Assembly (NCBI GenBank): GCA_002951995.1
Contig: CP019797.1
Coordinates: forward strand, 2,216,501-2,280,500
Source of the DNA: Stenotrophomonas acidaminiphila
GTDB taxonomy: Bacteria; Pseudomonadota; Gammaproteobacteria; Xanthomonadales; Xanthomonadaceae
Length of the DNA stretch: 64,000 bases
Reading direction: 5' to 3'
Under the pieces are notes generated by a model, which searched no databases, was not told the origin of the DNA, and was given only the letters and a program-made list of their open reading frames with translations. The position numbers and the translations under genes were made by a program. Positions 47,717 to 58,219 of the stretch are shown one piece after another. Numbering within the stretch: the stretch's first letter is position 1; every line of letters begins with the position of its first letter.

Positions 47717-49720
47717 ATGAAATCATGCCTGCCAGCAGCCATTCTGCTCACACTTTCCATCTCGGCCGCCTCTGCGGCGCCGGTGCAGTCGCCCCCGTCA
47801 ATCCGCGACTTTGTCGCGCACTCCGCCTACGGTACCGCCAAGATTTCGCCGGATGGGCGCTATATCGCCATCACCATGGATCGCGGTGAACAGGACGTAC
47901 TGGCCGTACTGCGGACTTCCGACCTCAAGATCGTCAAGGTCAACCAGCTCCCCGACCAGAAAAGCGTTGGCAGTTTCTACTGGACGAGCCCGGAACGCCT
48001 GATGTTCAACGCTGTCAAGAAGATGGGCGGTTATGCGGCTCCCTTTTCGACCGGAGAATGGTTTGCCGTGAACGCAGATGGCTCGCAGCCGCGGCCACTC
48101 ATTTTCTACGGCACCCGTGATGCCACCCAACGGGCAAAGACCGTCGGCGCAGAGCGTTTCAGTCTGCTTGATACGCTAAAAGACGACGATCAGAACGTGA
48201 TCATGCAAGTGACCAGCGCCCGTTCCTCCGAGGGCGTCGGCACCGAAATCGTCAGGATGGACACTTTGAGTGGACGGCGTACCAGCCTGGCGCGCGCACC
48301 GAAGGAGAACTGCAACATCACCCTAGATTCCGCCAAGCAACCGCAGTTCGCAGTCTGCTCCACCAGCAAGGGTGACGATGGCGAGTACGATGAGCGAACC
48401 GAGCTCTACCGGCGGGATGCGGGCAACTGGACCCTGATCAACTCATCCCAATCGGACGGCAACCATCTGGATATCGTGCGCGCAACCACGAACGGCACGA
48501 TCTATGCAAGCCGCGATGACGGACGGCGGCCAGCCGCGATAGGCACGCTGGATCCCTCGACAGGAAAGTTCACGACGCTTCACCAGGATCCCGTCGCCGA
48601 GGTCTCCGACATGATCTGGTCAACCGATGAAACAACGCTCATTGGCGTGGTGACCGAGGCCGGGGCCCCCAAGGTCACACTCACCAATGAAGATCATCCG
48701 GATGCACAGCTTTATCTGTCGCTGGCGAATGCGTTCGAAGGGCAGATGGTCGACTTCTCCAACGCCACTGCCGATGGCAAGAAGATCATCGTCAACGTTT
48801 ACAGCGATACCAACCCATCCGAGCTGTATCTGTTCGATCGTGAAAGCGGCAAGGCGCGGTTTCTGATGAAGCAGAGGCCGCAGCTGGCGTCGGCCCGGCT
48901 CGCCTCGGTGAAGCCTTTCTCGTTCACCTCTCGTGACGGAAAGCTCATCCATGCATTCCTCACCCTACCGCACGGCAGTGATGGCAAGAATCTTCCACTG
49001 ATCGTGAATCCACACGGCGGCCCCATCGGCCCGCGCGACCGCTGGGGTTTCAATCCGGAAACACAATTATTTGCCAGCAGGGGCTATGCGACGCTGCAGG
49101 TCAACTACCGAGGCTCGGGTGGGTATGGCAAGGAATTTCAGGATGCAGGCCACCAGCAATGGAGCCAAGGAATCCAGAACGACATACTCGACGCGACGCA
49201 CTGGGTGATCGACAACGGCTACGCCAACAAGGATCGCATCTGTATATACGGCGGCAGCTTCGGCGGCTATTCCGCACTGATGGCACCCATCAGAGAACCC
49301 GGCCTGTTCAAATGCACGTTCGGATATGTGGGTGTCTATGACATCGACATGATGTTCAAGAAGGGCGACATACCCGAGCGGGACTCGGGTCGTCGCTTCC
49401 TGCGGCGTACGCATGGGACCGATTCCAAGCTGTGGGCGGAGAGCTCACCCGCACGCCGGGCTGACGAAGTGAAGATCCCGGTGTATCTCGCCGCTGGTGC
49501 CCGTGACGTACGCACTCCGCCAGAGCAAACGGAACTGATGAACAAGGCTCTGATCGCAGCAGGCAACAAACCGGAAGGCATGATCATCCAGTCCGGCGAA
49601 ATGCATGGCTTCTACGGCGAGGACGCACGCGTCAACCTGTACACGGAGATGCTGGGCTTCTTCCAGCGTCATATCGGCGATGGCAAGGTCGATGTCGGCC
49701 AACCGACCAACGCGGACTGA
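47717..49720 (+). CDS. S9-family (prolyl oligopeptidase-like) exported peptidase
   Basis: 667-residue serine peptidase. Signal peptide (1-21, CLPAAILLTLSISAASA) indicates a periplasmic or secreted enzyme. An N-terminal β-propeller covers about 40-420. The C-terminal α/β-hydrolase has the nucleophile Ser514 in YGGSFGGYS, Asp in AGARDVRTPPEQ and His in SGEMHGFY. AAGGAAATCCAG before the ATG at 47717 supports this start over one 12 codons upstream. It is probably expressed with the TonB receptor; such receptor-peptidase pairs take up and cut peptides, including lasso-peptide isopeptidases, but no lasso genes are present. Confidence 0.92.
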   Translation: MKSCLPAAILLTLSISAASAAPVQSPPSIRDFVAHSAYGTAKISPDGRYIAITMDRGEQDVLAVLRTSDLKIVKVNQLPDQKSVGSFYWTSPERLMFNAVKKMGGYAAPFSTGEWFAVNADGSQPRPLIFYGTRDATQRAKTVGAERFSLLDTLKDDDQNVIMQVTSARSSEGVGTEIVRMDTLSGRRTSLARAPKENCNITLDSAKQPQFAVCSTSKGDDGEYDERTELYRRDAGNWTLINSSQSDGNHLDIVRATTNGTIYASRDDGRRPAAIGTLDPSTGKFTTLHQDPVAEVSDMIWSTDETTLIGVVTEAGAPKVTLTNEDHPDAQLYLSLANAFEGQMVDFSNATADGKKIIVNVYSDTNPSELYLFDRESGKARFLMKQRPQLASARLASVKPFSFTSRDGKLIHAFLTLPHGSDGKNLPLIVNPHGGPIGPRDRWGFNPETQLFASRGYATLQVNYRGSGGYGKEFQDAGHQQWSQGIQNDILDATHWVIDNGYANKDRICIYGGSFGGYSALMAPIREPGLFKCTFGYVGVYDIDMMFKKGDIPERDSGRRFLRRTHGTDSKLWAESSPARRADEVKIPVYLAAGARDVRTPPEQTELMNKALIAAGNKPEGMIIQSGEMHGFYGEDARVNLYTEMLGFFQRHIGDGKVDVGQPTNAD

Positions 49721-49874
49721 CGCGGGCGTGGTAAACGCGCCCGGAGAATGGCGGTGCCACGAGCGACGGGGGGCGTTTCGCGCCCCTCGTCGCCGCAATG
49801 ACTTTTGACCGTTCCACGGCACCTGCCAGCCAGTCGAACATTGCTTCATGGCAGGGACAGCAGAAAGCAGACAT

Positions 49875-50699
49875 ATGACGCTTAAAGGCACATTCACCAG
49901 GGCATTTATCTTATTGGCCCTGTCGAGCGCTTGGACTCCCGCTGTCGCGCGCGAGGCAGTCGGTACGCTTCCGGCCGATCCTGTACAGGATCCACTGATG
50001 GTCACATCCGGCTTCCTCAATGGACACCCGGACTTGCGCTTTCGAATGCTTGGCATTGAAAAATACAAGTCGGGTGAGCACAAAAAGGCGCTGCGATACT
50101 TCCAGAATGCTGCCTTTTACGGGGACAAGCCGTCACAAGGCATGGTCGCGGAGATGTTATGGACCGGCACCGGCACCGAGCGCGACCGGGCGCGGGCCTA
50201 TGCCTGGATGGATCTCGCAGCAGAGCGTGGCTACGAGGGTTTTGCGGGGATGCGCGAGCGGTACTGGACTGACCTGTCAGAAGACGAGCGTGCACAGGCG
50301 CTTGAGGTAGGGCAGGAGGTCTATGCCCGTTACGGTGACGCGGCGGCGTTGCCGCGTATTGCCTCCAAGCTACGCAGAGAGCGCAGGAGCCTTACCGGCA
50401 GCAGGACCGGTTTTAGCGGGAACGTACGCATCATCATTCCCACGGCCGTGGGCAGTACCGAAATTGATGGTTCGAAGTTCTATGACGAACGCTATTGGGA
50501 TCCTGCCAAGTACCAGGCATGGCAGGATTCGTCATGGATTAAGCCGCGCATCGCCACCGTAAACGTCGGCTCCGCGCAACAGCTGCCTGCCGACAAGCAG
50601 CCGTCACGCATATCGCCGGTGGCGCCGCTTCTGGACGCTCCAGAACCGGACGCAGACGATGAGATGCCCCGTATTGAAGGCCTCCGTGACAGTCCCTGA
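49875..50699 (+). CDS. Exported Sel1-repeat-like protein of unknown role
   Basis: 274-residue protein with an N-terminal signal (FILLALSSAWTPAVA). The middle has helix pairs of Sel1/TPR type (GEHKKALRYFQNAAFYGDKP, GTERDRARAYAWMDLAAERG). The C-terminus is rich in Pro and Asp with the segment VRIIIPTAVGSTEIDGSKFYD. It follows the S9 peptidase gene (about 150 bases with a hairpin at 49763-49793) and may form a functional group with it. GC is lower than in the following gene. No specific function is recognised. Confidence 0.75.
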   Translation: MTLKGTFTRAFILLALSSAWTPAVAREAVGTLPADPVQDPLMVTSGFLNGHPDLRFRMLGIEKYKSGEHKKALRYFQNAAFYGDKPSQGMVAEMLWTGTGTERDRARAYAWMDLAAERGYEGFAGMRERYWTDLSEDERAQALEVGQEVYARYGDAAALPRIASKLRRERRSLTGSRTGFSGNVRIIIPTAVGSTEIDGSKFYDERYWDPAKYQAWQDSSWIKPRIATVNVGSAQQLPADKQPSRISPVAPLLDAPEPDADDEMPRIEGLRDSP

Positions 50700-50724
50700 C
50701 AACGCCGGACCTGCTCCGTCGTCG

Positions 50725-52329
50725 TCAAACGCGGTCCTTTAGTATCTCCCGCGCCGCATTATGCCCCGGCGCCCCGGTCACGCCGCCGCCGGGATGGGTG
50801 CCGGAACCGCACAGGTACAGCCCGGGGATCGCGCCGCGGTAGTTGGCCTGGCCCAGCATCGGCCTCGCGCTGAACAGCTGGTTGAGGCTCAGCGCGCCGT
50901 GGAAGATGTCGCCACCCACCAGGCCGAAGGTGCGCTCCAGGTCCAGCGGGCTGAGGATCTGCCGGCCCAGCACCGAGGCGGCGAAGCCGGGGGCGTGGCG
51001 CTCGACGGTGGCAATCATCAGGTCGGCCACCTCCTCGCGGTGGTCGTCCCAGCTGCGCCCGTCCGGCAGCTGCGGCGCCACGTGCTGGCAGAACAGGCTG
51101 GCCACGTGCTGGCCCGGTGGCGCCAGCGAATCGTCCAGCGTGCTGGGAATGAGCATCTCCACCACCGGCTCGCGCGACCAGCCGTGGCGGCGCGCGTCCT
51201 GCCAGGCACGGTCCATGTAGTCCAGGCTCGGGGCGATGATGATGCCAGCGGTGAGATGGTCGCCCTGCCCCGGCAGCACGCTGAAATCGGGCAGCCGCGA
51301 CAGCGCCACGTTCATGCGGAACGTGCCCGAACCGCAGCGCCAGTTCGCCATCCGCTCGCGGGTGGCCGGGGGCACGTCCGCCGGTTCCAGCAACCGTTCG
51401 TACAGCAGTTTTGGATTCACGTTGGCGACCACCGCGCGGGCGCGGATCACCTCGCCGCCGGTAGTCACCACGCCGGTCGCCCGCCCTCCTTCCACCAGCA
51501 CCCGCTCCACGCCGGCGCCGGTGCGGATCACTGCGCCGGCCTCGATCGCCGAACGCGCCATCGCCTGGGTGATGGCGCCCATGCCGCCGAGGGCATGGCC
51601 CCAGGCGCCCTTGACCCCGTTGCTCTGCCCGAACACGTGGTGCAGCAGCACGTAGGCGGTGCCCGGCGCATACGGGCTGGCGTAGTTGCCGACGATGCCG
51701 TCGAAGCCGAACAGCGCCTTGATCGGTTCGCTTTCGAACCAGCGGTCCAGGTATTCGGCCGCGGACAGGGTGAACAGGTCCAGCAATTCCTGTTTCAAGG
51801 CGATGTCCAGGCCCTGCAGGCGCCGCCCCAGCTGGCCGGCCTTCCACAGTTCCGGCAGCGCATGCAGCCATCCGCCGCCGGTCACGTTCGGCGGCGGCTG
51901 CAGCGCCACCGCGCGCAGCACGTCGGCGAAGATCTCCAGGCGCTGCTCGTAGGCCGGCAGGCGTTCGGCATCGCGGGCGGAGAACTTCGCCACTTCCACG
52001 CCGGTGCGCCCGCCGCCGGCCAGCAGGTAGCGGCCGCCCGGCAGCGGCAGGAAATTGTTGATCCGCCGCGGCACCACGCGCAGGCCATGGCGCTCGAGCT
52101 GCAGGTCCTCGATCACCCGCGGCTGCAGCAGCGACACCGTGTAGGACGCCACCGAATTGCGGAAGCCGGGGTGGAATTCCTCGGTGACCGCGGCGCCGCC
52201 GACCACCTCGCGCCGCTCCAGCACCAGTACCCGTTTGCCGGCCCTGGCCAGGTAGGCCGCGCACACCAGTCCGTTGTGGCCGCCGCCGACCAGGACCGCA
52301 TCCCACTGCCGCGAAGCGTTGTCTGTCAT
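50725..52329 (-). CDS. FAD-dependent oxidoreductase, PYROXD2/phytoene-dehydrogenase-like
   Basis: 534-residue flavoprotein. The dinucleotide fold begins DAVLVGGGHNGLVCAAYLAR with a GxGxxG-type motif and the Glu of the FAD ribose contact (LVLERREVVGG). The C-terminal FAD motif is GLYLCGSGTHPGGGVTGAPG. FHGALSLNQLFSARP and the length match the PYROXD2 group rather than carotenoid desaturases, and no carotenoid genes are nearby. Substrate unknown. It is convergent with the Sel1-like gene, 25 bases apart. Confidence 0.88.
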   Translation of the reverse strand: MTDNASRQWDAVLVGGGHNGLVCAAYLARAGKRVLVLERREVVGGAAVTEEFHPGFRNSVASYTVSLLQPRVIEDLQLERHGLRVVPRRINNFLPLPGGRYLLAGGGRTGVEVAKFSARDAERLPAYEQRLEIFADVLRAVALQPPPNVTGGGWLHALPELWKAGQLGRRLQGLDIALKQELLDLFTLSAAEYLDRWFESEPIKALFGFDGIVGNYASPYAPGTAYVLLHHVFGQSNGVKGAWGHALGGMGAITQAMARSAIEAGAVIRTGAGVERVLVEGGRATGVVTTGGEVIRARAVVANVNPKLLYERLLEPADVPPATRERMANWRCGSGTFRMNVALSRLPDFSVLPGQGDHLTAGIIIAPSLDYMDRAWQDARRHGWSREPVVEMLIPSTLDDSLAPPGQHVASLFCQHVAPQLPDGRSWDDHREEVADLMIATVERHAPGFAASVLGRQILSPLDLERTFGLVGGDIFHGALSLNQLFSARPMLGQANYRGAIPGLYLCGSGTHPGGGVTGAPGHNAAREILKDRV

Positions 52330-52479
52330 CCGCCCTGTATATCACCCCGCGGCAGCCGCCGGACCCGGCGACCGGCATGACCTTCGACACCCTTTCGGCA
52401 ACGGTTACAGGCGTATCTTCTGCGCACGCCCCGTGATCGGGGTCTCACCCATGCACCGAATCCGGCCCGGAGGCCTCCT

Positions 52480-54578
52480 GTGATCGTTCGCAAACCCCAG
52501 ATTCTCCTGCTGACCCTGGCCGTCTCGGCCGCGCTGGTCGGCTGCAAGAAAGAAGAAGCCCCGGCCGCGGCCGCCACCGCGCCGGCCCCGAGGCCGCCGC
52601 CGAACTGAAGCTGGACGAGTCCAAGCTGCCGGCCTACAACGCCTTCAGCGTGGCCGACCTGGATCCCAGCAAGGACGCCTGCACCGACTTCGGCGGCTAC
52701 GTCAACGACAAGTGGCTCAGCGCCAACGAGATCCCGGGCGACCGCACCAGCTGGGGCGCCTTCACCATCCTCGACGAGCGCTCGGTCGCCGTGCAGCACC
52801 AGCTGGCCGAACAGGCCGCGGCGATGAAGAACGCGACCGGCGTGGAGAAGATCGTCGGCGACTTCTGGGCCTCGGGCATGGACGAAGCCAAGATCAACGC
52901 GCTGGGCATCACCCCGCTGAAGGCCGACCTGGAGGCCATCGACGCGCTGGCCGACAAGGACGCCATCGCCAACTACCTGCGCACCAGCGCCGCCAAGGGC
53001 GAGAACGTGCTGTTCGGCTTCGGCCCCGAAGCGGACTTCAAGAACTCGTCGATGAACATGGCCTACGCCAGCCAGGGCGGCCTGGGCCTGCCGGACAGCA
53101 CCTACTACACCGACGCGAAGAAGGCCGACAAGCTCAAGGCCTACCAGGCGCACGTGGCCAAGGTGCTGGAACTGTCGGGCGTGGCCGCGGCCGACGCCGC
53201 CAAGCAGGCCGAGGACGTGGTCAAGTTCGAGACCCGCCTGGCCAAGGCCTCCAAGTCCAGCGTCGAGCTGTCGCGCGATGTCTCGCTGTACTACAACCCG
53301 GTCACCGTGGCCGACGCCGACAAGCTGACCCCGAACTTCAGCTGGAGCAAGTTCTTCGAGGCGCAGGGCATCGCCGCGCCGGAGAAGTTCTCGCTGGCCA
53401 TCCCCGGCTTCCACCAGGAAGTGAGCAAGATGCTGGGCGACACCGACCCGGCCGCATGGCGCGCCTACCTGCGCTTCCACACCGTCGACGGCGCCTCGCC
53501 GTACCTGAGCGATGCGTTCGTGCAGGAGAACTACGCGTTCTACGGCAAGGAACTCAACGGCCAGAAGGAAATCAAGCCGCGCTGGAAGCGCGTGCTGGGG
53601 ACCATCGAAAACGACGCCGGCGAAGCCTTCGGCCAGATGTACGTCAAGGTCGCCTTCTCGCCGGAAGCCAAGGCCAAGATGGAAGAACTGGTGAAGAACC
53701 TGGCCGCGGCGCTGAAGGACCGCATCCAGAACCTGCCGTGGATGAGCGCCGAGACCAAGGCCAAGGCCATCGCCAAGTGGGAGACCTTCACCCCGAAGAT
53801 CGGCTACCCGGACAAGTGGCGCGACTGGAGCGGCCTGCAGACCAGGCACGACGACTACCTGGGCAACATCCGCGCCGCCAACGCGTTCAACTACAAGTTC
53901 GCGTTGTCCAAGATCGGCCAGCCCGTCGACAAGACCGAGTGGGGCATGACCCCGCAGACGGTCAATGCCTACTACAACCCGCTGCAGAACGAGATCGTGT
54001 TCCCGGCCGCCATCCTGCAGCCGCCGTTCTTCGACCCCAACGCCGACGACGCGCTCAACTACGGCGGCATCGGCGCGGTGATCGGCCATGAGATGACCCA
54101 CGGCTACGACGACCAGGGCAGCCGCTTCGGGCCGACCGGCAACTTCGAGAACTGGTGGACCGAGGCCGACGCCAAGGGCTTCTCCAGCCTGACCGGCAAG
54201 CTGGTCAAGCAGTTCGACGAGTACAAGGTGGGCGACCAGAACGTCAACGGCTCGCTGACCCTGGGCGAGAACATCGCCGACCTCGGCGGCCTGGCCACCG
54301 CCTACGACGCCCTGCAGAAGGCCAGCGCCGGCAAGGAAGACCCCAAGATCGACGGCTTCACCCGCGACCAGCGCTTCTTCTTCAACTGGGCCACCGTGTG
54401 GCGCACCAAGTACACCCCGGAGAACGCCAAGGTCCGCCTGGCCACCGACCCGCACGCCCCGGCGCAGTTCCGCGCCATGGGTGCGCCGTCGAACCTGCCG
54501 ACCTTCGCCGCCGCGTTCCAGTGCAAGGCCGGCTCGCCGATGGTCCGCACCGGCGACAAGCAGGTGGTGATCTGGTAA
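52480..54578 (+). CDS. M13-family (neprilysin-like) zinc metallopeptidase lipoprotein, frame broken at a C4 run
   Basis: About 699 residues. A GTG start (52480, GGAGG at 52469-52473) encodes a lipoprotein signal LLLTLAVSAALVGC (lipobox AALVGC). That frame ends after about 42 residues, and the enzyme continues in another frame (ELKLDESKLPAYNAFSVADL). One extra C at 52586-52589 joins them. The N-terminal M13 domain (FGGYVNDKWLSANEIPGDRT) precedes the catalytic part with NAYYNP, the zinc site HEMTH (near residue 537) and the third ligand in ENIADLGG, then the C-terminal CKAGSPM...VVIW, where the terminal CxxW-type motif of M13 is replaced by W. It degrades peptides in the periplasm. Confidence 0.9.
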
Positions 54579-54605
54579 TCGGCCAGCGCACCACGCGCCA
54601 GCCAA

Positions 54606-54638
54606 CGAAGGCCCGGGATTTCCCGGGCCTTTCGTTTT
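54606..54638 (+). terminator. Terminator between the two M13 genes
   Basis: AAGGCCCGGG-ATTT-CCCGGGCCTT, a 10-bp stem followed by TCGTTTTCC. It starts 28 bases after the first M13 stop. Confidence 0.85.
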
Positions 54639-54787
54639 CCGCGCGCCGCGCACGCACGAAGGCGCCACGCGCGCGGCGCCGACGCAACCGCGGCGCCTGC
54701 CCGCACCGCTGCCGTGGCACGCTCCTCCGTCTGCGCCGCCCGCTGCTAAACTCCGCCCACTTTCAGTCCTCGACGGATCCGCTGCAC

Positions 54788-56796
54788 ATGCCCACCCTCC
54801 GCCCGCTTTCCCTGGCACTGGCCTTCGGCGTGGCCGCCGCGCTGTCGGCGCCTGGCGCCGATGCCGCGCGCAAGAAGGCTGCCCCGCGCGCGCCCGCGGT
54901 CAGCCCCGCCTGCACCGACTTCTACGAGCAGGCCAACGCAGACTGGCTCAAGGCCAATCCGGTGCCGCAGGTCGGCGCCGTCACCGCGCTGGGGCAACTG
55001 GCCGACAACGCCCGCACCCAGCAGCGCCAACTGCTGGAGCGCGCGATGACCGCGCCGCAGGGCAACGTGCAGAAGCTGCTGGGCGATTTCTGGGCCAGCG
55101 GCTTGGACGAAGCCGCGGTGGAAGCCGACGGCTCCAAGCCGATCGCGCCGCTGCTGGGCCGCATCAATGCGATCAGGAAAGCGAAGGACATCCCCGCCTC
55201 GATCGCCGCGCTGCACCAGGTCGGCATCCCGGTGGCGTTCAACTTCGCCCCGGACGTCGACCTCAAGGCGCTGGACCGCCACATCGGCTACTTCATGCAG
55301 GGCGGCATGGGCCTGCCCGACCCGGCCTTCTACACCCGCACCGACGCCGACACGGTGGCGCTGATGGGTCGCTACCGCGCCTACGTGAAGCAGATCCTGG
55401 CGCTGACCGGTACCCCGACCAACAAGCTCGACGCCGAGTCGGCGCTGGTGATCCAGCTGGAGACCGAACTGGCGCGCAACGCGCAGCCGCTGGCCGGCAT
55501 CAACAACCCGTTCAACAACTACGCGCCGGTCTCCACCAAGGACCTGAACAGCCGCTACCGCAACCTGCAGCTGGACGCGTTCCTCAAGGCGCAGGGCGTC
55601 AACGACGACCTGGTGTCGCTGTCCGATCCGGCGCTGTTCCAGCAGCTCAACGGCATGATCACCCGGCTGCCGGCCGAGCAGTGGAAGGCCTACCTGCGCT
55701 GGCGCGTGGGCGATGCCATGGCGCCGTACCTGTCCAAGGCCTACCGTGACGCGGAATTCGAGTTCCGCGGCCGCGTGCTGCGCGGCCAGGCCATCGCGCC
55801 GGCGCGCTGGGAACAGGTGCTCGACGCGATCAACGTCGCCGCCGGCCCGATGCTGGGCCATGAATACGCCGCCGCCCATGTCAGCCGCGACGCGCTGCGC
55901 CAGGCCGGGCTGATGGTCGACCAGATCCGTGAAGCGCAGATCGCCGCGGTCAAGCGCAGCACCTGGATGAGCGCCGAGGCCAGGAGCGAGGCCGAGGCCA
56001 AGCTGGCCGCGCTGAAGATCGAGATCGGCAAGCCGCTGCGCGACCTCGACTACACCGTGCAGCCGATGGGGCGTGGCAGCTTCGGCGGCAACATGCTGAT
56101 CGCCTCGACCTGGCGCCATGCCCAGGAAATGAAGCGCATCGGCAAGGGCAACGCCGACCGCCGCTGGGACGTGCTGCCACAGCAGCCGGCGCTGTCCTAC
56201 GACCTGGCGCAGAACCGCCTGATCGTCACCGCCGCTGCGCTGCAGGGGCCGATCTTCACCGATGCCGACGGCCTGCCGGGCAAGTTCGGCGCCTATGGCG
56301 GCCTGGTCGCGCATGAGATCAGCCGCGCCATCGACGCCAAGGGCGCGCTGGTCGATGCCAAGGGCGAACTGCGCAGCTGGTGGACGCCGGCGGACAAGAG
56401 CGCCTGGACCCTGATCGGCAACCGCGTCGCCGCGCAATACGGCGCTTACCCGTTCCCGGGGTGAAGGACGCCAAGGTCAACGGCGAACTGACCCGCGACG
56501 AGAACATGGCCGACATTTCCGGCGTGGAGATCGCCTGGGAGGCGTTCGCCGCCGCGCAGCCGGACGCCAGCCCGGCCGACCGCCAGGCCTTCTTCCGCGC
56601 CTGGGCATCGCTGTGGCCGCAGCAGCTCTCGCCCAACGAGGCGGTGCAGCGGCTGGGCGCCGAACCGCGCGCGCCGGGCCGCTGGCGTACCAACGGCCCG
56701 CTGGCCAACCTGCCGGCCTTCGGCACGGCGTTCCAGTGCAAGCCCGGCCAGCCGATGCAGCGCACCGATGCGGAGCAGATCCGGATCTGGCGCTGA
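54788..56796 (+). CDS. M13-like paralogue with degenerate zinc motif, frame broken at a G4 run
   Basis: About 669 residues when one G is added to the run 56458-56461 (the first frame stops at 56464; KDAKVNGELTRDENMADISG continues in another). Signal peptide ends near GADA, without lipobox. The M13 N-terminal domain is clear (ACTDFYEQANADWLKANPVP). At the active site HExxH reads HEISR (residues 509-513), so the second zinc His is Arg, and NAYY is replaced by SYDL. The third ligand Glu in DENMADISG remains. It is therefore probably catalytically inactive or altered. Tandem with the intact paralogue upstream, suggesting duplication and divergence. Confidence 0.85.
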
Positions 56797-56814
56797 CACC
56801 CTCCTCGGCCCACG

Positions 56815-56845
56815 AAAAAGGCGCGGATTTCCGCGCCTTTTTTTG
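56815..56845 (+). terminator. Strong terminator after the second M13 gene
   Basis: AAAAAGGCGCGG-ATTT-CCGCGCCTTTTT, a 12-bp stem with a T-run extending to 56844. Clear intrinsic terminator. Confidence 0.92.
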
Positions 56846-56956
56846 TTTCCTGCCCGGTAGAGGCGGGGCTCGCCGCGCATGACCCCTGCATGACGCCTCG
56901 CCTGGACAGCCCTGTGCCGGGCAAGCCCGGCACCTACGGGTGACGCGCGCCGCGCG

Positions 56957-57625
56957 TCATTTCACCCGGCGCAGGTGGTTGGGACGGCCGCCACCACCGC
57001 GGCGGTTGAACGGCGGCTGCCCGCGCCAGTAGCGGATCAGCAGCCAGCCGAACAGCATGCCGCCCAGGTGCGCGAAATGCGCCACGCCCGGCTGCCAGCC
57101 GGTGAACCCCAGCATCAGCTCGATGGCGCCGAACACGATGACGAAGGTGCGCGCCTTCATCGGGATCGGCGGGAACAGCAGCATCACCCGCTGGTTTGGG
57201 AACAGCATGCCGAACGCCAGCAGCAGGCCGAACACGCCACCGGACGCGCCCAGCACCGGGCCGCCCTCGCCGATCAGCGCCGCCACCAGCAGCTGGCACA
57301 GGCCGGCGCCGGCCACGCACACCAGGTAATACGTGGCAAAGCGCTTCTCGCCCCAGGTCAGTTCCAGCGGTGCGCCGAACATGTACAGCGCCAGCATGTT
57401 GAACAACAGGTGGGTGAAACCGCCATGCAGGAAGCCATAGGTCAGCAGTTGCCAGGGCTGGAAGTTCTGCCCGGGCGAGAACGGGTCGAAGCCACCGGTA
57501 TTGAGCGGCCACAACATGAACGGCTCGAACGTTTCCATCCCCAGCAGGAACGGCTGCTGCAGGATGAACAGCACGATGTTGGCGATCAGCAGCGCCTTGG
57601 TGACGGTGGGCAATCGGGGAAACAT
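56957..57625 (-). CDS. Rhomboid family intramembrane serine protease
   Basis: 222-residue inner-membrane protease with six predicted helices. Catalytic Ser128 is in GASGGVFG and His186 in AHFAHLGG; HLLFNMLALY carries the His and Asn of the oxyanion hole. The C-terminal tail is cytosolic and rich in Arg and Gly. The ATG at 57625 (MFPRLPTVTKALL) is preferred; an ATG 9 codons earlier is in frame. Substrates unknown. A 567-base non-coding interval with tandem repeats lies upstream. Confidence 0.93.
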   Translation of the reverse strand: MFPRLPTVTKALLIANIVLFILQQPFLLGMETFEPFMLWPLNTGGFDPFSPGQNFQPWQLLTYGFLHGGFTHLLFNMLALYMFGAPLELTWGEKRFATYYLVCVAGAGLCQLLVAALIGEGGPVLGASGGVFGLLLAFGMLFPNQRVMLLFPPIPMKARTFVIVFGAIELMLGFTGWQPGVAHFAHLGGMLFGWLLIRYWRGQPPFNRRGGGGRPNHLRRVK

Positions 57626-57689
57626 GGCGGCATCCTTGGGAACTGCCGCCATGATAGCCGGGGACGCGCCGCTACCTTCGCTGATGCGC

Positions 57690-58125
57690 CATCGCCTTCG
57701 CGCTGACGCCCCACGGTTTGCAACGCAAACCGCGGGCCCCAGCTCGGGCTTCCAGACCCCCGCCGCTTCGCGGCCGCCCCCTGACTCAGGGGGAATGCGT
57801 CATCGCCTTCGCGCTGACGCCCCACGATTTGCAACGCAAACCGCGGGCCCCATCTCGTGCTTCCAGACCCCCGCCGCTTCGCGGCCGCCCCTGACTCAGG
57901 GGGAATGCGTCATCGCCTTCGCGCTGACGCCCCACGGTTTGCAACGCAAACCGTGGGCCCCAGCTCGTGCTTCCAGACCCCCGCCGCTTCGCGGCCGCCC
58001 CTGACTCAGGGGAATGCGTCATCGCCTTCGCGCTGACGCCCCACGGTTTGCAACGCAAACCGTGGGCCCCATCTCGTGCTTCCAGACCCCCGCCGCTTCG
58101 CGGCCGCCCCCTGACTCAGGGGGCT
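57690..58125. repeat. Four tandem copies of a 110-bp hairpin-rich unit
   Basis: Units start at 57690, 57801, 57911 and 58020 (periods 111, 110, 109). Each begins CATCGCCTTCGCGCTGACGC and contains three inverted repeats: CCACGGTTTGC-AAC-GCAAACCGTGG (with G/A and T/C variants), CCGCTTCGCGG, and CCCCTGACTCAGGGG. The copies differ at only a few positions. No gene is seen in 57653-58219; open frames through the repeats are composition-driven. The array lies upstream of the rhomboid gene and downstream of the alkyltransferase-like gene. Confidence 0.92.
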
Positions 58126-58219
58126 TTGTTCCAGATACATACGCGGGTACCGGCTGTCGGCTGCGCGCTCGATCCGCTCACTTGAAACCGGCCGCGGTGT
58201 CCTGGTTCCCCGCGCTTCT

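Noticed and set aside
57690..58125. CRISPR array
   Set aside because: Units are 110 bases and nearly identical throughout, with no unique spacers and no cas genes.
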